From positions 1-64,000 of the forward strand of contig JAJXZF010000033.1 in the NCBI GenBank assembly GCA_021780225.1: 64,000 nt of DNA. Direction: 5' to 3'. Positions 43,551 to 55,306 of the stretch are shown one piece after another. Positions within the stretch are counted from its first letter, which is position 1; the number at the start of each line of letters is the position of its first letter. The stretch is from Deltaproteobacteria bacterium (lineage in GTDB: Bacteria; Desulfobacterota; Binatia; Binatales; Binataceae). The notes under the pieces were generated by a model. The model saw only the letters and a list, made by a program, of their open reading frames with translations, did not search any database and had not been told where the DNA came from. Both the position numbers and the translations under genes were made by a program.

Positions 43551-46500
43551 CAGTATTGTTTGGAGATGTTCAGGAAAATTTCGCTCGATCCATCCGCAAG
43601 CATCGAGGTCTTAATCGAAAGCCAGCGCTGGAGATAATACTGAATGCTGGCTTTGCGCGCCTGCGGTCCCATGCTTAAGTTCTGCGACGCCGAAACGTAG
43701 GTATTTTTCGTCACGTATTTGCCGAATCCGACCCCGCCGCTTCCGACCGTGACCCCGGCCGATTGCAATCCGAGCGAACCGGCTACCGCCTGCCCAATCG
43801 TTGAAGCCGCCGCGCCCGCCGCCATCGAGGCCGCCTGCTGGCGCAGGTTCGATTGCTGCGATTGACCGAGGCCCGCCGACGTGCGGCCGAACAGAATCAG
43901 CGACAGGATATCGGTCTGCGGCAAATCCGGAACGCTGCGCAATTTCAACACCGGCCTGCTGGCCATGCCGGTCACGAGAACGTCCACGATGTAATTCCCG
44001 ACCGCCATGCGCGCATCGATATCAAGAGATGGATCGATATTTTTGCCGCCGGTGAAGATGAACCGGCCGTATTCGAGATTGAGCTGCCGACCTTGAAAGA
44101 CAAGCCACCCGCGCATCGTGTGAATCTCGCCAGTGACCGCGATCGGTCCGCCCGGATGCTTGCGCACGGACAAAGCGCCATCGAGTTCCGCCTGTGCGTC
44201 CTCATGGCGAATCCAGGCGTTGCGATGCAGAACGATGCGAAGATCGAGCGCCAGATTACGCATCAACCCGTTGGATTTTTGCGGCGCTCCGTTCTCCGCC
44301 GGATTGGTTTGACGGCTCGCGGGAGCTTTTGCGCCAGGCTCGATTACTTCGATCGTCGGATCGCGCGCGAGCGGCTGCGACTGTTCGAGAAACGCCAAAT
44401 CCGGATGGATGGTCGCCGCCGTCACATCGACTCTACCGCTCACTCGCGGCGTGTCGAGCGATCCGCCGGCTACGATCCCGGCGTTGATCGTCGCCGAGTA
44501 CCGCCGCGTGCCGACCACGGGCCATTGATGCGCACTGAGACGCAAGGCGAAATTGCCGGGCGCGTAGTCGGTGAGCGCGATCGCGCCGCTCACGTTCAAC
44601 GTCCCACCGCCCGCCACGGCCGCGAAACGTTCGACCTTTACCGAGTCCGGCGTCAATCGCAGATTGACCGTCAAAACTTGGACCTTGACGCCGAGCGGTC
44701 TGATTTCCGCCGCGCCCGATTCGATTCCGATCGTCCCGGTAACTTGCGGCCGTGTGAGCGAACCGCGCGCTTCGAGATTTGCGGCCAGCAATCCGCTCCC
44801 GTTGCGAATCGCCGCCGGCGCCGCCGCCAGAAACGGCGCGAGCCGAATTCCCGCCGTGCCGATCCGCAAATCCGCATGCGGTTCGAGACGAATCGCCACT
44901 CCATGCGCAAACCCGAGCGTGAGCGGCACGCTGCCCTGCGCACGCAACGAATGCCGGGAATCTTGCGACAACGTCGCGTCGATAGTCATCGCGGCGCCCT
45001 GAAAATCGCTCTTCAACGCCAGATCGCCGGCGCGTTGACCGTTGAATGCAAGCGCGGCCACGGCCGCGCGCATCGCGATCGTCGGCGCATTCGCGGTCCC
45101 GGCGACGTTAATCGTCGCATCGAGCGTTCCGCGCGGCGCGACTTTCCAATCAAGCAGAGGCGCGAGCGCCGCGAGGTCGATGTGCGACAGGCAGAGAGCG
45201 AGTTTCTGCGACGCGCCGATGCCGACCGCGCCATCGAACGCGATTGCGCTTGCGCCATGTTCCAGATCGAATCCGACAATCGTGATTTCGCGCGCATCGC
45301 GCGAGAAGCCGGCAGCCTTCGCGAGACGCCACGCGCCGCCCGGCAGTGCGAGCGCAAGGCTTTCGAGACGCCCCGCGATCCGTCCATTGGCGATCGAGAA
45401 GTTCACCGACGCGGCGTCGGTCCGGTGCGCGTCGTCATGAACGAGAATCGTCGTTGCGACGGATTGGGTTGGTCCCGCGGAGATACGCGCGCCGGCTTTA
45501 ACGTCGTGGAGCTTCAGTCCGCGCGCCCCGATTCCGCTGAAATTCATTTCGGTCTCGCCGGCCGGAATCGTGGTCGCGCCAACGCCGGTCAGCGCAAATT
45601 TCATCGCTCCCGAAGCGATTGCGATTCCGCTTGCGGCGACGCTTTTCAGGTCCGCCGAGCCGTCAAGCGCGAACCCCGAAGACTGCGCGCGCGCCAGGTA
45701 GCCTGATGCGACGCCGCGAAGCTGGAGCGCGCCGGACCCCTCCAATCCAGCCATCGCAAACCATGGCTTGAGCGCGGGCGCGTCGATTCGAAAGCTAATT
45801 CTGGTCGGCGCGTCGCGAACGATTCCGACCACGCCATTTGCCGCCACAGACGCGCCCGCGCTCGCGATACGCATGGATGAAATCATCGCGCGGCCGTTGT
45901 TGATTTGCGCGACGCCAGAGGCCGAATCGATCGCGGCCGCGCCAAGCCGGGAAGGCCGCATCGCGAACGTGACGCGCGCGCTGGTTTTCTCCAGAGCGAG
46001 TCCGGCTCCGTTAATTTTGAGTTGCGCGTTGAGATTGGTTGGCGGAGCGGACCGAAGCAGCGCGGCAAGATTCAACCGCTCGGCATCAAGCGTTACATTG
46101 CAGGACGGAGCAGCGCCGACGACGACGGCGCCGTCGAGGAGAATTTTCCCACTGCCGGCGTCGTCGAACGAAAGCGCAATCCGCGCGCGCCCGCGTTCCA
46201 TCCCGCCTTTCAATTTGAGGTTTCCGTTACGGATTCCGCCCCAGCGAAGCTGCGATCCGGATAAATCGACAGTCGCGGCAAGCGCGTCCAAATTGGCGAT
46301 AACGCCGCGCGCCTTGAGCGCGGCTTCAACGGTTCCGCTAACGCCCGCGGCGGCAAGTCCCGCACGCGCGAGGTTGAGCCGCGCCAGATTCAGCGCCGCG
46401 AGCTTTGCCGAGGCGGTAAAGGATGGCGCTTTGGCCGTCAGATCGGCCATGCCGGACAGATCGAGCGCAGCGCGGCCAGCGCGCAAACTGCCGCCAAGTT

Positions 46501-47380
46501 TGAGCGCGTCGGCCGCGCCCTTGATCGAAATCGTTCCCGTTAAATCGTCGCGCAGAGGCGATCGCGGGAGGAACGCCGCGAGGTCGGCGGCCGCGAGCCG
46601 TTTCAGATCGAGCGCGGCGTCAACGTGGAAGGGTCTTCCCGAACGGTATTTCCCGCCCATAGTCAGCGCGGATTGCGCGGTCGCAACCGTTATCGCCGGC
46701 GCGTCAATGCCGAGCCGGTCATCGAGGTCGCGCAGCGTCAGTGCGCCGCCGATCATCGTCTGCGGAAAGCCGGGCGCCTCGACTCCAAGAGCGATTTCCG
46801 TCAACGCCAGTTCCAGTCCCGACGGCGGAAGGTCAAGCGATCCACGAACAGCTTTTAGCTGCGCATTGCATCCGGCGCCGCATCGGCCGGGCATCTTGAG
46901 CGCCAGACTTCCGCCGGAGATTTCGAATCGTTCGATGCTGACCGTAAACGCGCTGGGCGGAGACCCGGCGGTTGGCGCCGGCGTTCGCGACGCGAACGCC
47001 TCTTCTATATTCCATTTGCCGGAATCGTCGCGCGCAAGATTTATTTCCGGCCCTTCGATCTCGACGTCAAGGCGAATCTCGCGCCACAGCAGCGGAACCA
47101 GGAAATAGCTGACGGTCGCGCGTGGAATCCGCAAGATCGAACCGGCGGCGTTGGCGACGGAGACGTCGTCAATGACGATCGCGCCGCTTAACGACGGCGC
47201 GATCCGGCCCACCGCGATCGCGCCGCGGAGGTTGGCGGCAAGCCACGCGTTGGCCTGCGCTCGCGCGATTCGCCCGAATTCCGGCGTGCGAATGAAAACG
47301 GCCGCGGCCAGGAACAGGAGCGCGGCCAGAATCGCCAGCGCGGCCAAAGCGCGCTTGAGGTATCGAATCGCCCGGCCCAT
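43550..47380 (-). CDS. tamB: Translocation and assembly module protein TamB
   Basis: A 1276-residue AsmA/DUF490 protein. An N-terminal signal anchor (LKRALAALAILAALLFLAAA) is followed by repeated beta-rich segments making a long periplasmic groove. The C-terminal DUF490 region shows GGPIAVTGEIHTMRGWLVFQ, GRFIFTGGKNIDPSLDIDAR, LPQTDILSLILFGRTS and YLQRWLSIKTSMLADGSSEI. It spans the periplasm and, with TamA, takes part in outer-membrane protein assembly and phospholipid transport. It starts 3 bp after tamA and its stop overlaps the yihY start. Confidence 0.93.
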   Translation of the reverse strand: MGRAIRYLKRALAALAILAALLFLAAAVFIRTPEFGRIARAQANAWLAANLRGAIAVGRIAPSLSGAIVIDDVSVANAAGSILRIPRATVSYFLVPLLWREIRLDVEIEGPEINLARDDSGKWNIEEAFASRTPAPTAGSPPSAFTVSIERFEISGGSLALKMPGRCGAGCNAQLKAVRGSLDLPPSGLELALTEIALGVEAPGFPQTMIGGALTLRDLDDRLGIDAPAITVATAQSALTMGGKYRSGRPFHVDAALDLKRLAAADLAAFLPRSPLRDDLTGTISIKGAADALKLGGSLRAGRAALDLSGMADLTAKAPSFTASAKLAALNLARLNLARAGLAAAGVSGTVEAALKARGVIANLDALAATVDLSGSQLRWGGIRNGNLKLKGGMERGRARIALSFDDAGSGKILLDGAVVVGAAPSCNVTLDAERLNLAALLRSAPPTNLNAQLKINGAGLALEKTSARVTFAMRPSRLGAAAIDSASGVAQINNGRAMISSMRIASAGASVAANGVVGIVRDAPTRISFRIDAPALKPWFAMAGLEGSGALQLRGVASGYLARAQSSGFALDGSADLKSVAASGIAIASGAMKFALTGVGATTIPAGETEMNFSGIGARGLKLHDVKAGARISAGPTQSVATTILVHDDAHRTDAASVNFSIANGRIAGRLESLALALPGGAWRLAKAAGFSRDAREITIVGFDLEHGASAIAFDGAVGIGASQKLALCLSHIDLAALAPLLDWKVAPRGTLDATINVAGTANAPTIAMRAAVAALAFNGQRAGDLALKSDFQGAAMTIDATLSQDSRHSLRAQGSVPLTLGFAHGVAIRLEPHADLRIGTAGIRLAPFLAAAPAAIRNGSGLLAANLEARGSLTRPQVTGTIGIESGAAEIRPLGVKVQVLTVNLRLTPDSVKVERFAAVAGGGTLNVSGAIALTDYAPGNFALRLSAHQWPVVGTRRYSATINAGIVAGGSLDTPRVSGRVDVTAATIHPDLAFLEQSQPLARDPTIEVIEPGAKAPASRQTNPAENGAPQKSNGLMRNLALDLRIVLHRNAWIRHEDAQAELDGALSVRKHPGGPIAVTGEIHTMRGWLVFQGRQLNLEYGRFIFTGGKNIDPSLDIDARMAVGNYIVDVLVTGMASRPVLKLRSVPDLPQTDILSLILFGRTSAGLGQSQQSNLRQQAASMAAGAAASTIGQAVAGSLGLQSAGVTVGSGGVGFGKYVTKNTYVSASQNLSMGPQARKASIQYYLQRWLSIKTSMLADGSSEIFLNISKQY

Positions 47381-47383
47381 CGC

Positions 47384-49261
47384 CTAAAAATACTGTCCGA
47401 TGCTGAAATAGACTTGCCAAAAGGAGTCGCCGCGTGGTGTCTGCGTCGGAAAACCGAGATCGATCGTCGCCGGCCCGACCGGCGTGACCAGACTCGCGCC
47501 CGGCCCGTAGCCGCACTGCGGAGAATCGACGCGCAGATCATACGGATGCGTCGACACTTGGCCGCAATCGAGAAAAATCGAGCCAATTATTTTCGACGTC
47601 ACCTGATGGCGCAGTTCGACCGAGGTCTCATACAAGCTGAGACCGCCCAACGGATCATTGGCGGCGCTGAGCGGACCGATTCTCCTTAGGCCGTAGCCGC
47701 GCACGCTGCCTTCGCCGCCGGAATAAAAACGCTCGGAGAGGGGAATGTCGCCGATCGTGCCGAGCGTGTTCTCGAAGCCCAGTTTCAGGCGCATCGCGAG
47801 CACTGTGTTCCAGCCAATGCGATGGTAGCGGCGAACTTCGGCGGAGGTCCGCCAATACTGGTAGTTCGATCCGAATTGATGGAGCGCGGCGTTGCCGAGC
47901 AGCGTCACGATCATGCCGCGCTGCGGATTGAGCGGATCTTCCGTGTCGTTGTAAACAAAGCCCGCGTTGGGGCCGGAAAGGATTCCCTGCCCGCGATAAC
48001 CGCCGATCGCGGCGATCGTCGAAGGCGCCGCCGAGTTGAATTTCATGTACTCGAGGCGCCATCCGGCGAACGCCGTCAATGACGGCGAAGGGCTCCACGT
48101 CAGGCGCGGAACGAAGCGCGACGCATACAGGGTGTACGTCTGGTAAACCTCCTGGTCCTGGCGCGCCTCGAGCACGAGGTTGGTGTTGCGGGTCGGAAAC
48201 CACGGCTGGGTGACGCGCGCATCCAGCGTGCTGACGACGCTCGAGTAAAGCGCGGCGAAATAGGCGCGCCGGGCGCCGCCGAAGAAATTGTAGTCCTGCC
48301 AATCGACGCCGGCGTTAAACAGCGTCTCGGTATTGTAGCCGACCGCGCCGGTGAGCGTGCGGGTGCGTTGGTCGGTGACTTTGATCTCGATCGGCGCTAC
48401 GCCGGGATTCGCCGCATCCCGTTGCGGCCCGAAATCGATCGATCCGAAAAGGTTGAGCGCCACGATGCGCGCGCGTGACACGGCGATTTTGCGGCTGTCG
48501 AAGGTTTCGCCGCGCCGGTAATCAAGTTCGCGCAGAACGATTCCGGGAGCCACGGCATTCGTTCCGGCCACCGTGGTTCGGCCGAAGATCGCCTTGACGC
48601 CGGGATGAATATCGTAGCTGACGCGCGCTTCGTTGTCGGAGACGAAAACCCGGGCGTGACGGCTGACGCGAACCCATGGATAGCCGCGACTCAAATACAG
48701 TTGCGTCAACTGATGCGCCGTTTCCTGATAGCGCGCCTGTTCGAATATCTCCCCCCGCTTCAATTCCAGCTTGAATTTCGAATCGAGCATCTTCGGAGCG
48801 GGCGCGCCGGCGGGAGTCATGGTCACGCCGATTTCCACGACCCTGACCGCCCGCCCTTCGCCAATCTCGATCTTCGGCGTTACTTCGCTGCCGCTTATAT
48901 GCAAGTCATAACGAACTTCAACTTCGTAGTAACCGCGCGATTGGTAAAGCCGGTGAATCCGATCGAGATCGTCCTTGAAGGTATCGGGATCGAATTCTGG
49001 CCGGGGCTTCCACAGTTGATACGCCGGCCGCGACTGGGTTCGCATAACGGCGCGAACGTCCTCGGCGCTTACGGCCTTCGCGCCGTCAATTACAACCGAT
49101 TTGATTCTGTAGTCGCGCGACGGAGATAGATCGCCGAGCGTCGCGGCGCTCGCGATAGCTGCGTGGAAAATCAGGGTAACGATGGACGCGACCAGAAAGA
49201 CGCGCGCGCGCGCATGGCGGCGCCTCCGCGGCGCCGCGGGGATGCGGTTTGCGATGGACAT
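47384..49261 (-). CDS. tamA: Outer membrane assembly protein TamA (BamA/Omp85 family)
   Basis: A 625-residue Omp85 protein. A signal peptide (RARVFLVASIVTLIFHAAIA) precedes POTRA-like modules (YRIKSVVIDGAKAVSAEDVR; SRGYYEVEVRYDLHISGSEV; GRTTVAGTNAVAPGIVLREL). The 16-strand barrel has LPLSERFYSGGEGSVRGYG-like VRGY loop and ends with FWQVYFSIGQYF, a typical C-terminal aromatic signature. It works with TamB. It is the first gene of a three-gene operon tamA-tamB-yihY. Confidence 0.93.
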   Translation of the reverse strand: MSIANRIPAAPRRRRHARARVFLVASIVTLIFHAAIASAATLGDLSPSRDYRIKSVVIDGAKAVSAEDVRAVMRTQSRPAYQLWKPRPEFDPDTFKDDLDRIHRLYQSRGYYEVEVRYDLHISGSEVTPKIEIGEGRAVRVVEIGVTMTPAGAPAPKMLDSKFKLELKRGEIFEQARYQETAHQLTQLYLSRGYPWVRVSRHARVFVSDNEARVSYDIHPGVKAIFGRTTVAGTNAVAPGIVLRELDYRRGETFDSRKIAVSRARIVALNLFGSIDFGPQRDAANPGVAPIEIKVTDQRTRTLTGAVGYNTETLFNAGVDWQDYNFFGGARRAYFAALYSSVVSTLDARVTQPWFPTRNTNLVLEARQDQEVYQTYTLYASRFVPRLTWSPSPSLTAFAGWRLEYMKFNSAAPSTIAAIGGYRGQGILSGPNAGFVYNDTEDPLNPQRGMIVTLLGNAALHQFGSNYQYWRTSAEVRRYHRIGWNTVLAMRLKLGFENTLGTIGDIPLSERFYSGGEGSVRGYGLRRIGPLSAANDPLGGLSLYETSVELRHQVTSKIIGSIFLDCGQVSTHPYDLRVDSPQCGYGPGASLVTPVGPATIDLGFPTQTPRGDSFWQVYFSIGQYF

Positions 49262-49374
49262 CAGCGATCGAACCGAACGGATTGGTCGATCTTAGCCCGG
49301 CGCTTGCCGCCATTCGAACGCTAAATTATAAGGTACGACGATTTAGCCGGCGCCACCCGGCGGGCGGCGCCGTA

Positions 49375-50499
49375 TCAATGCGCCGCGGGCTGGATCGGCC
49401 GCGACATCGGATGCGCGGCTGGCTCCGCGCGTGGACGCTCGGCGCGGGCGGCGGCGATGCGCCGCATTTCAGCCACGCGCGAAATTTCGGAGGCCGATTC
49501 GTTCATCCGCGGAGCCAAAGCAGTATCCGCGTTTGCGGCCGCGTGCGAGCGTCCAAGCCACTGCTGAACGCGCGAAATCGCCTCTGCGATTCCAATCGCG
49601 GCGGTTCTGGCTGGCGCGAAAATCCGCCGGCGCGATCGCGAATCGCGCGCCTCGCTTGCGCTGGCGGAATCGTCCGCCGCCGCGGCGCGGTCATGTGCGC
49701 GATCCGCGGCCGCGTCATGCGTTGGGCCGCTTGATGCCGGCATCTCGCCGGCAGGCGGCGCGATGCGGCGCGTGACCGTCGCAAAATCGGACGGCTCCGC
49801 GTGCGGCATCAGCACTCCGGCGGCGCCCAGCGCGATTGCGGCCGCGGCCAAATCCGCCATTTGCGGGTCAACGGCCGCAAGCTCGACGAGAAACGGCCGA
49901 TGACCCACGGATTCTTCCAGCCGGGAGAGTTCGCCACGAATTTCGGATACCGAGCGCGCCATCAGCGGCGCAACCAGAATGTCGGCGGCGAGCGGCGGCG
50001 TGGCGCCCTCGAACCGCGCGGCGATCAGGCGATCGCGATCGGCCGCGCGCAATCTTGCGATCGCGGCGTCGAGAAGCCGCTCCGAAGATTCGCCCGATGC
50101 TGCGCAATTGTCGCCGAACGGCGCGACGCTCACCAGATAACCCGCCAGCGAGCGCATCCCGCGCATCTGCCGCACGGTATGCGCAATCGCCATCGCTTCG
50201 CGCGGACTGACAAACTCGTCGCCGGCGGCGGTCAAAGCGATTTCGACGAACGCATACAGCCCCGCATAGCCCGCAATTCCGATCGCGGAATCGGTCGCGT
50301 GACTGTCAAAGACCACGGTATTGACGCCGGCAGTCCGCAGTTCGTTCAAATGCCGGCTCAACGCGAGTTTGGCGTTAAAATCGAACGGCTCGGGGAGGCT
50401 CGGAATCCGCGCGGCGGAGACGATCACTCGTCCGCCTGCGTATCGCAGATATTTCCCCTCGACGGTCAATTTCGCATCGAGGTTCTTTCCGGAGCCCAT
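49375..50499 (-). CDS. Hypothetical protein with (beta/alpha)-barrel-like N-terminus and disordered tail
   Basis: A 374-residue protein from ATG 50499. Near the N-terminus, VEGKYLRYAGGRVIVSAARI and LRTAGVNTVVFDS resemble the start of glycoside-hydrolase-like barrels found ahead of family 2 glycosyltransferases, but the usual catalytic acids are not obvious and no transferase follows. The middle (GLYAFVEIALTAAGDEFVSP, HTVRQMRGMRSLAGYLVSVA, LVAPLMARSVSEIRGELSRL) has barrel-like spacing. From residue 270 it is Ala/Ser/Asp/Arg-rich, likely disordered (ASEISRVAEMRRIAAARAER). A real gene by codon use; function unknown. Confidence 0.6.
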   Translation of the reverse strand: MGSGKNLDAKLTVEGKYLRYAGGRVIVSAARIPSLPEPFDFNAKLALSRHLNELRTAGVNTVVFDSHATDSAIGIAGYAGLYAFVEIALTAAGDEFVSPREAMAIAHTVRQMRGMRSLAGYLVSVAPFGDNCAASGESSERLLDAAIARLRAADRDRLIAARFEGATPPLAADILVAPLMARSVSEIRGELSRLEESVGHRPFLVELAAVDPQMADLAAAAIALGAAGVLMPHAEPSDFATVTRRIAPPAGEMPASSGPTHDAAADRAHDRAAAADDSASASEARDSRSRRRIFAPARTAAIGIAEAISRVQQWLGRSHAAANADTALAPRMNESASEISRVAEMRRIAAARAERPRAEPAAHPMSRPIQPAAH

Positions 50500-50748
50500 A
50501 CCGCACTGCTTTCGCCAGAGCCGTGCCAACCGCAAACGCGCGATTTTCAGCCGCTTTTGGCCATCCAAACCCGATTGTGCGCGCAAATGGGATGGTCCGT
50601 TTACGATTTGGGGAGATTTTATCCTGCCGAATGCCGCTTGCGGTCAGAGCAAATTTTTTGCAAAATGCAAATTATAGACTCTTGTAGATTGACTGCTGTT
50701 TGTCTGACGAAGTTAAGCGCTCACCCGCCGATCGCAACCAAATTTCTA

Positions 50749-52469
50749 ATGGAAAATATCGAAGCATCGAATCCGCCGCAACGCCGATTGCTTGCCGCCA
50801 AAGGCAGGACGCGACGCCGACCGACGCCATCGCCGCGCGAAACCACCGATCAGGCGATTATCGCTACCCCCGACGAATTGGCGTCGATTCGCGCGATGTT
50901 CGGTTCGATCGAAATGATGGTCACGCGGCTGTTCGGCGCCGCCTACGGACGCGACGCCCAGGCCCTGGAAATCCGGCGCAAGGCGGCCGAAATCGTCGAG
51001 CGAAATTTCGAGGCGATCGTCGAGGAATGGGCGCATTCCGTGGAACAGGTGTTCGACGAACTGCATGCGCTGCATCGGCCGACCCTGGCGAACGCGCTGG
51101 TGCGTTTCCTCGCGCATCTGCGCGATCCCAACGACCTGCGCACCTACATTCATTTGCGCCGCCATTGTCAGGAAGGGATGCTGGCGCGCGCCAAACCTTC
51201 CGAGTTCAACGTTTTCCATATCGCGCTCAAGCAGGTGATTCTGGTCCACGTCCGGCGCGAAACGCGCGGCCGGCGCGGCGAACAAATCCGCGACTCGGTG
51301 GTGGCGGCGATCGACGAACGGCGCCTGATGGTGGCGCAGTTCTACATCGAGTCGCGCGAAAACGCCCTGCGCGCCTCGGAAGAAAAATATCGCAACTCGA
51401 TCGACCACGCGCCCGACCCGATGTACGAAATCGATCCGGGGACGCTCGAAGTGCTGAGCGCGAATTCCGCCGCGCTCGAACTCCATCGGATTCTCCCCTA
51501 CGAGCGCGGCACGCCGTTGATCGGCCAGCGGCTCACCGATTTGACGCCGCCCGAGATGCAGCCGCTCATCTACAAACATATCGCGCAAGTGCGCAAGAAC
51601 GGCTCCGATCAGACGCTCGATATACCCATGCGCAACCGCTACTTCGACATCAACTCGGCGCTGATTACCGCCGGCAGCGGCAAATTCCTGCAGATGATCC
51701 TGCACGACGTTTCGCAGCGGCACGAGATGCTCGACACGCTGCTCAAGGCCGAACGGCTCGCGGCGGCGGGCACTTTCGCGAGCGGCGTCGCGCACGAGGT
51801 CAACAATCCGCTCGCCTCGATTTCCTCGCTGGTGCAATCGCTGGTGCCCGACGAAACCGACCTCGATCGGCGGCGCACGATGCATACGATACTCGAGCAA
51901 ATCACGCGGATTTCGCGCACGCTCAAGGACCTGCTCAATTTTGCGCGGCCGGCGCCGGGCGAGCGCAAGGCGATCGACCTCAACAGTCTCATCGATGAAA
52001 CTCTGCGGCTGGTCGCTTACAACAAGCGTTTCTCCGCGATCCGGATCGAACGCGACCTCGCGCCGGACCTGAAACCCGCGATGGCGGACGCCAACGGCGT
52101 GCAGCAAGTGCTGCTCAATCTCCTGTTCAACGCCGCCGACGCCTTGCGCGACGGCGCGGGCGTGATTCGGGTCTCGACTTCAAACCGACCCGGAACGCCG
52201 GCCGAACCGGCGGGGCGGGTGATGATGCGCGTGGCGGACAACGGCGTGGGCATACCGGCGGAAAACCTCGAACGCGTGTTCGATCCGTTCTTCACCACCA
52301 AGCCGGCCGGCGCGGGCGCCGGTTTGGGGCTTTCGCTGTGCCAGCGTATCGTGGTCAACAATCACGGCTCGATCAAAGTCAAAAGCGCGGTCGGCGCAGG
52401 CGCCGCGTTCTCGATCTGCCTGCCGGCGGCGGCCGTTCGCTCCTCCGGCCGTGACGCGGGGAGGCCCCA

Positions 52470-52473
<4 letters not shown>
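50749..52473 (+). CDS. NtrB-like sensor histidine kinase
   Basis: A 574-residue soluble kinase. Residues about 70-205 form a helical sensor ([34 protein letters not shown]), like the globin-fold RsbR N-terminal group. A PAS domain lies at about 212-320 ([40 protein letters not shown]). HisKA follows with the phospho-acceptor H349 in [16 protein letters not shown]. The ATPase has [20 protein letters not shown] and [20 protein letters not shown] with [17 protein letters not shown]. No transmembrane helices. It overlaps the sigma-54 activator downstream by 4 bp (ATGA), so the two are a two-component pair. Confidence 0.9.
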
Positions 52474-53921
<1,448 letters not shown>

Positions 53922-53946
53922 CGAGAAAGCGCAGACGACGCGCGGG

Positions 53947-54705
53947 TCAGGCATTTTCCGGCGCGGGATTTGGATGCCGGATCACGACCGCCTGACCGGA
54001 GTGAAGCGCCAGCGGCGTTTCGCTCTTGTCTTTGAAAAATTCATCGACTGCCGCGCGCGCTCCCGGACAAGACGGTAGTCCGTAATCGTCGAACAGTAAA
54101 ATTCCACCGGGGGTGAGGCGGTCGTAAATAAATCGGCAACAGTCGGCCACCGACTCGAAGATATCGACGTCGACGTGCGCGAAGGCGAATTTCTCGCTCT
54201 CAAGGCCTGAAAATGTGCTCGGAATCAAGCCTTGCCGGTAAATGATCCAGTCTTCACGCCCCACGAACTTGGCCACCGCCTCCAGGCTGGTATCAGCAAA
54301 ATCGCCCGATTTGTGTAAATCAAGACCACGGCGAGTTGCCGGCATTCCAGCAAATGTGTCGAATAGGTAAAGCTGGCGCACACCGCCGGATTCCTCGATA
54401 ACTCGGCGCAGCAGGCGGGCGGTTCCGCCTCGATAAACGCCAGCCTCCAGAAAAGCGCCGGAAGATCCCAAAGCTTGGCGCGCCAGCGAATAGAAAATCC
54501 ACGCGCTTTCAGGAGTGATTAAAGTGCGATTCTTGATTTCATCATAGCGGGACTGGAACTGCGGCAATCCCCTCCATGGCTGAAACGTCGGGTTATATAA
54601 ACGAGCGTCTGGAACATTGTTTAGCCGCGCGCGCCATCGAAAGAGAAATCCCGGCACCGCGCCACGCCGCAGGGCGATTTTTAATTTTTCGAATCGAAAA
54701 GACAT
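53947..54705 (-). CDS. TylF/MycF-like SAM-dependent methyltransferase
   Basis: A 252-residue class I methyltransferase of the macrocin O-methyltransferase family. It has GSSGAFLEAGVYRGGTARLL as the SAM motif, then LYLFDTFAGMPATRRGLDLH, FAFAHVDVDIFESVADCCRF, and LTPGGILLFDDYGLPSCPGA, with the DVD and FDD metal-site residues. Members methylate sugar hydroxyls, often in cell-surface or natural-product sugars; here the target is unknown. It converges on the NtrC gene. AT content is a little higher by eye than in neighbours. Confidence 0.85.
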   Translation of the reverse strand: MSFRFEKLKIALRRGAVPGFLFRWRARLNNVPDARLYNPTFQPWRGLPQFQSRYDEIKNRTLITPESAWIFYSLARQALGSSGAFLEAGVYRGGTARLLRRVIEESGGVRQLYLFDTFAGMPATRRGLDLHKSGDFADTSLEAVAKFVGREDWIIYRQGLIPSTFSGLESEKFAFAHVDVDIFESVADCCRFIYDRLTPGGILLFDDYGLPSCPGARAAVDEFFKDKSETPLALHSGQAVVIRHPNPAPENA

Positions 54706-55087
54706 ATAACGCGTCGGCGAATCTAAATTAGCGGTTTAATCCTTCGAGTTCGCGATATTTAACGAATGAGCTTCGGGAATCACTTGAATTCGACGGCTTT
54801 CGGTCCGCGGTGGATTATACGCTTGCGCTCGCGGCGGACAATCTCGACAAAACTTTCGTCTTCGCACCACGTCGCCAACGCATACATCCTCGAGAGACTG
54901 GCCAAGCTTCAATTCTAGCCGGCTGCCGAGCCGTGCGCATAGAGACGAAACCTGGCGAATCGTTTCTGGATATTCTTCAAATTGGAAGCGCAACCGGCGA
55001 GCTGTGCGATGGGCGTGGCGTTTAGACGCCGGCGCGGTTAGAATTGAATGAATCGAACGGCCGGGGAAACCGGTCCGGAGCGGAACT
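54706..55087. other. Intergenic region, 382 bp
   Basis: Between the divergent TylF-like gene and tatA. The first 40 bp are AT-rich (TTAGCGGTTTAATCC), probably promoter DNA for the methyltransferase. A short plus-strand open frame at 54810-55025 has no family-like sequence and is not called. No RNA gene or repeat was seen. Confidence 0.5.
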
Positions 55088-55306
55088 ATGGACATTCTTG
55101 CGCCAACCCATCTGTTGATCTTGCTGCTGATCGTGTTGGTCATTTTCGGTCCGAGCAAACTCGGAGATGTTGGCGGAGCGCTCGGCCGCGCGATTCGCGA
55201 CTTCAAGCAGGCGATGAACGAGCCGGACGGAGCCAAGAACGCGACCGCAAGCGCCGATCAAACCGCCGCTTCCACCGCTGAACCGAAAGCCGACAAACCC
55301 GCCTGA
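55088..55306 (+). CDS. tatA: Sec-independent protein translocase TatA/E
   Basis: A 72-residue protein. The short N-terminal transmembrane helix (THLLILLLIVLVIFGPSKLG), with the FGP hinge, is followed by the amphipathic helix VGGALGRAIRDFKQAMNEPD. The tail is disordered. It forms the pore of the twin-arginine export system for folded proteins. tatB and tatC are not in the window. Confidence 0.93.
   Translation: MDILAPTHLLILLLIVLVIFGPSKLGDVGGALGRAIRDFKQAMNEPDGAKNATASADQTAASTAEPKADKPA

Noticed and set aside
54810-55025. Plus-strand frame in the gap before tatA
   Set aside because: Seventy-one residues with no family-like sequence, no SD and a start deep in the gap; called non-coding.
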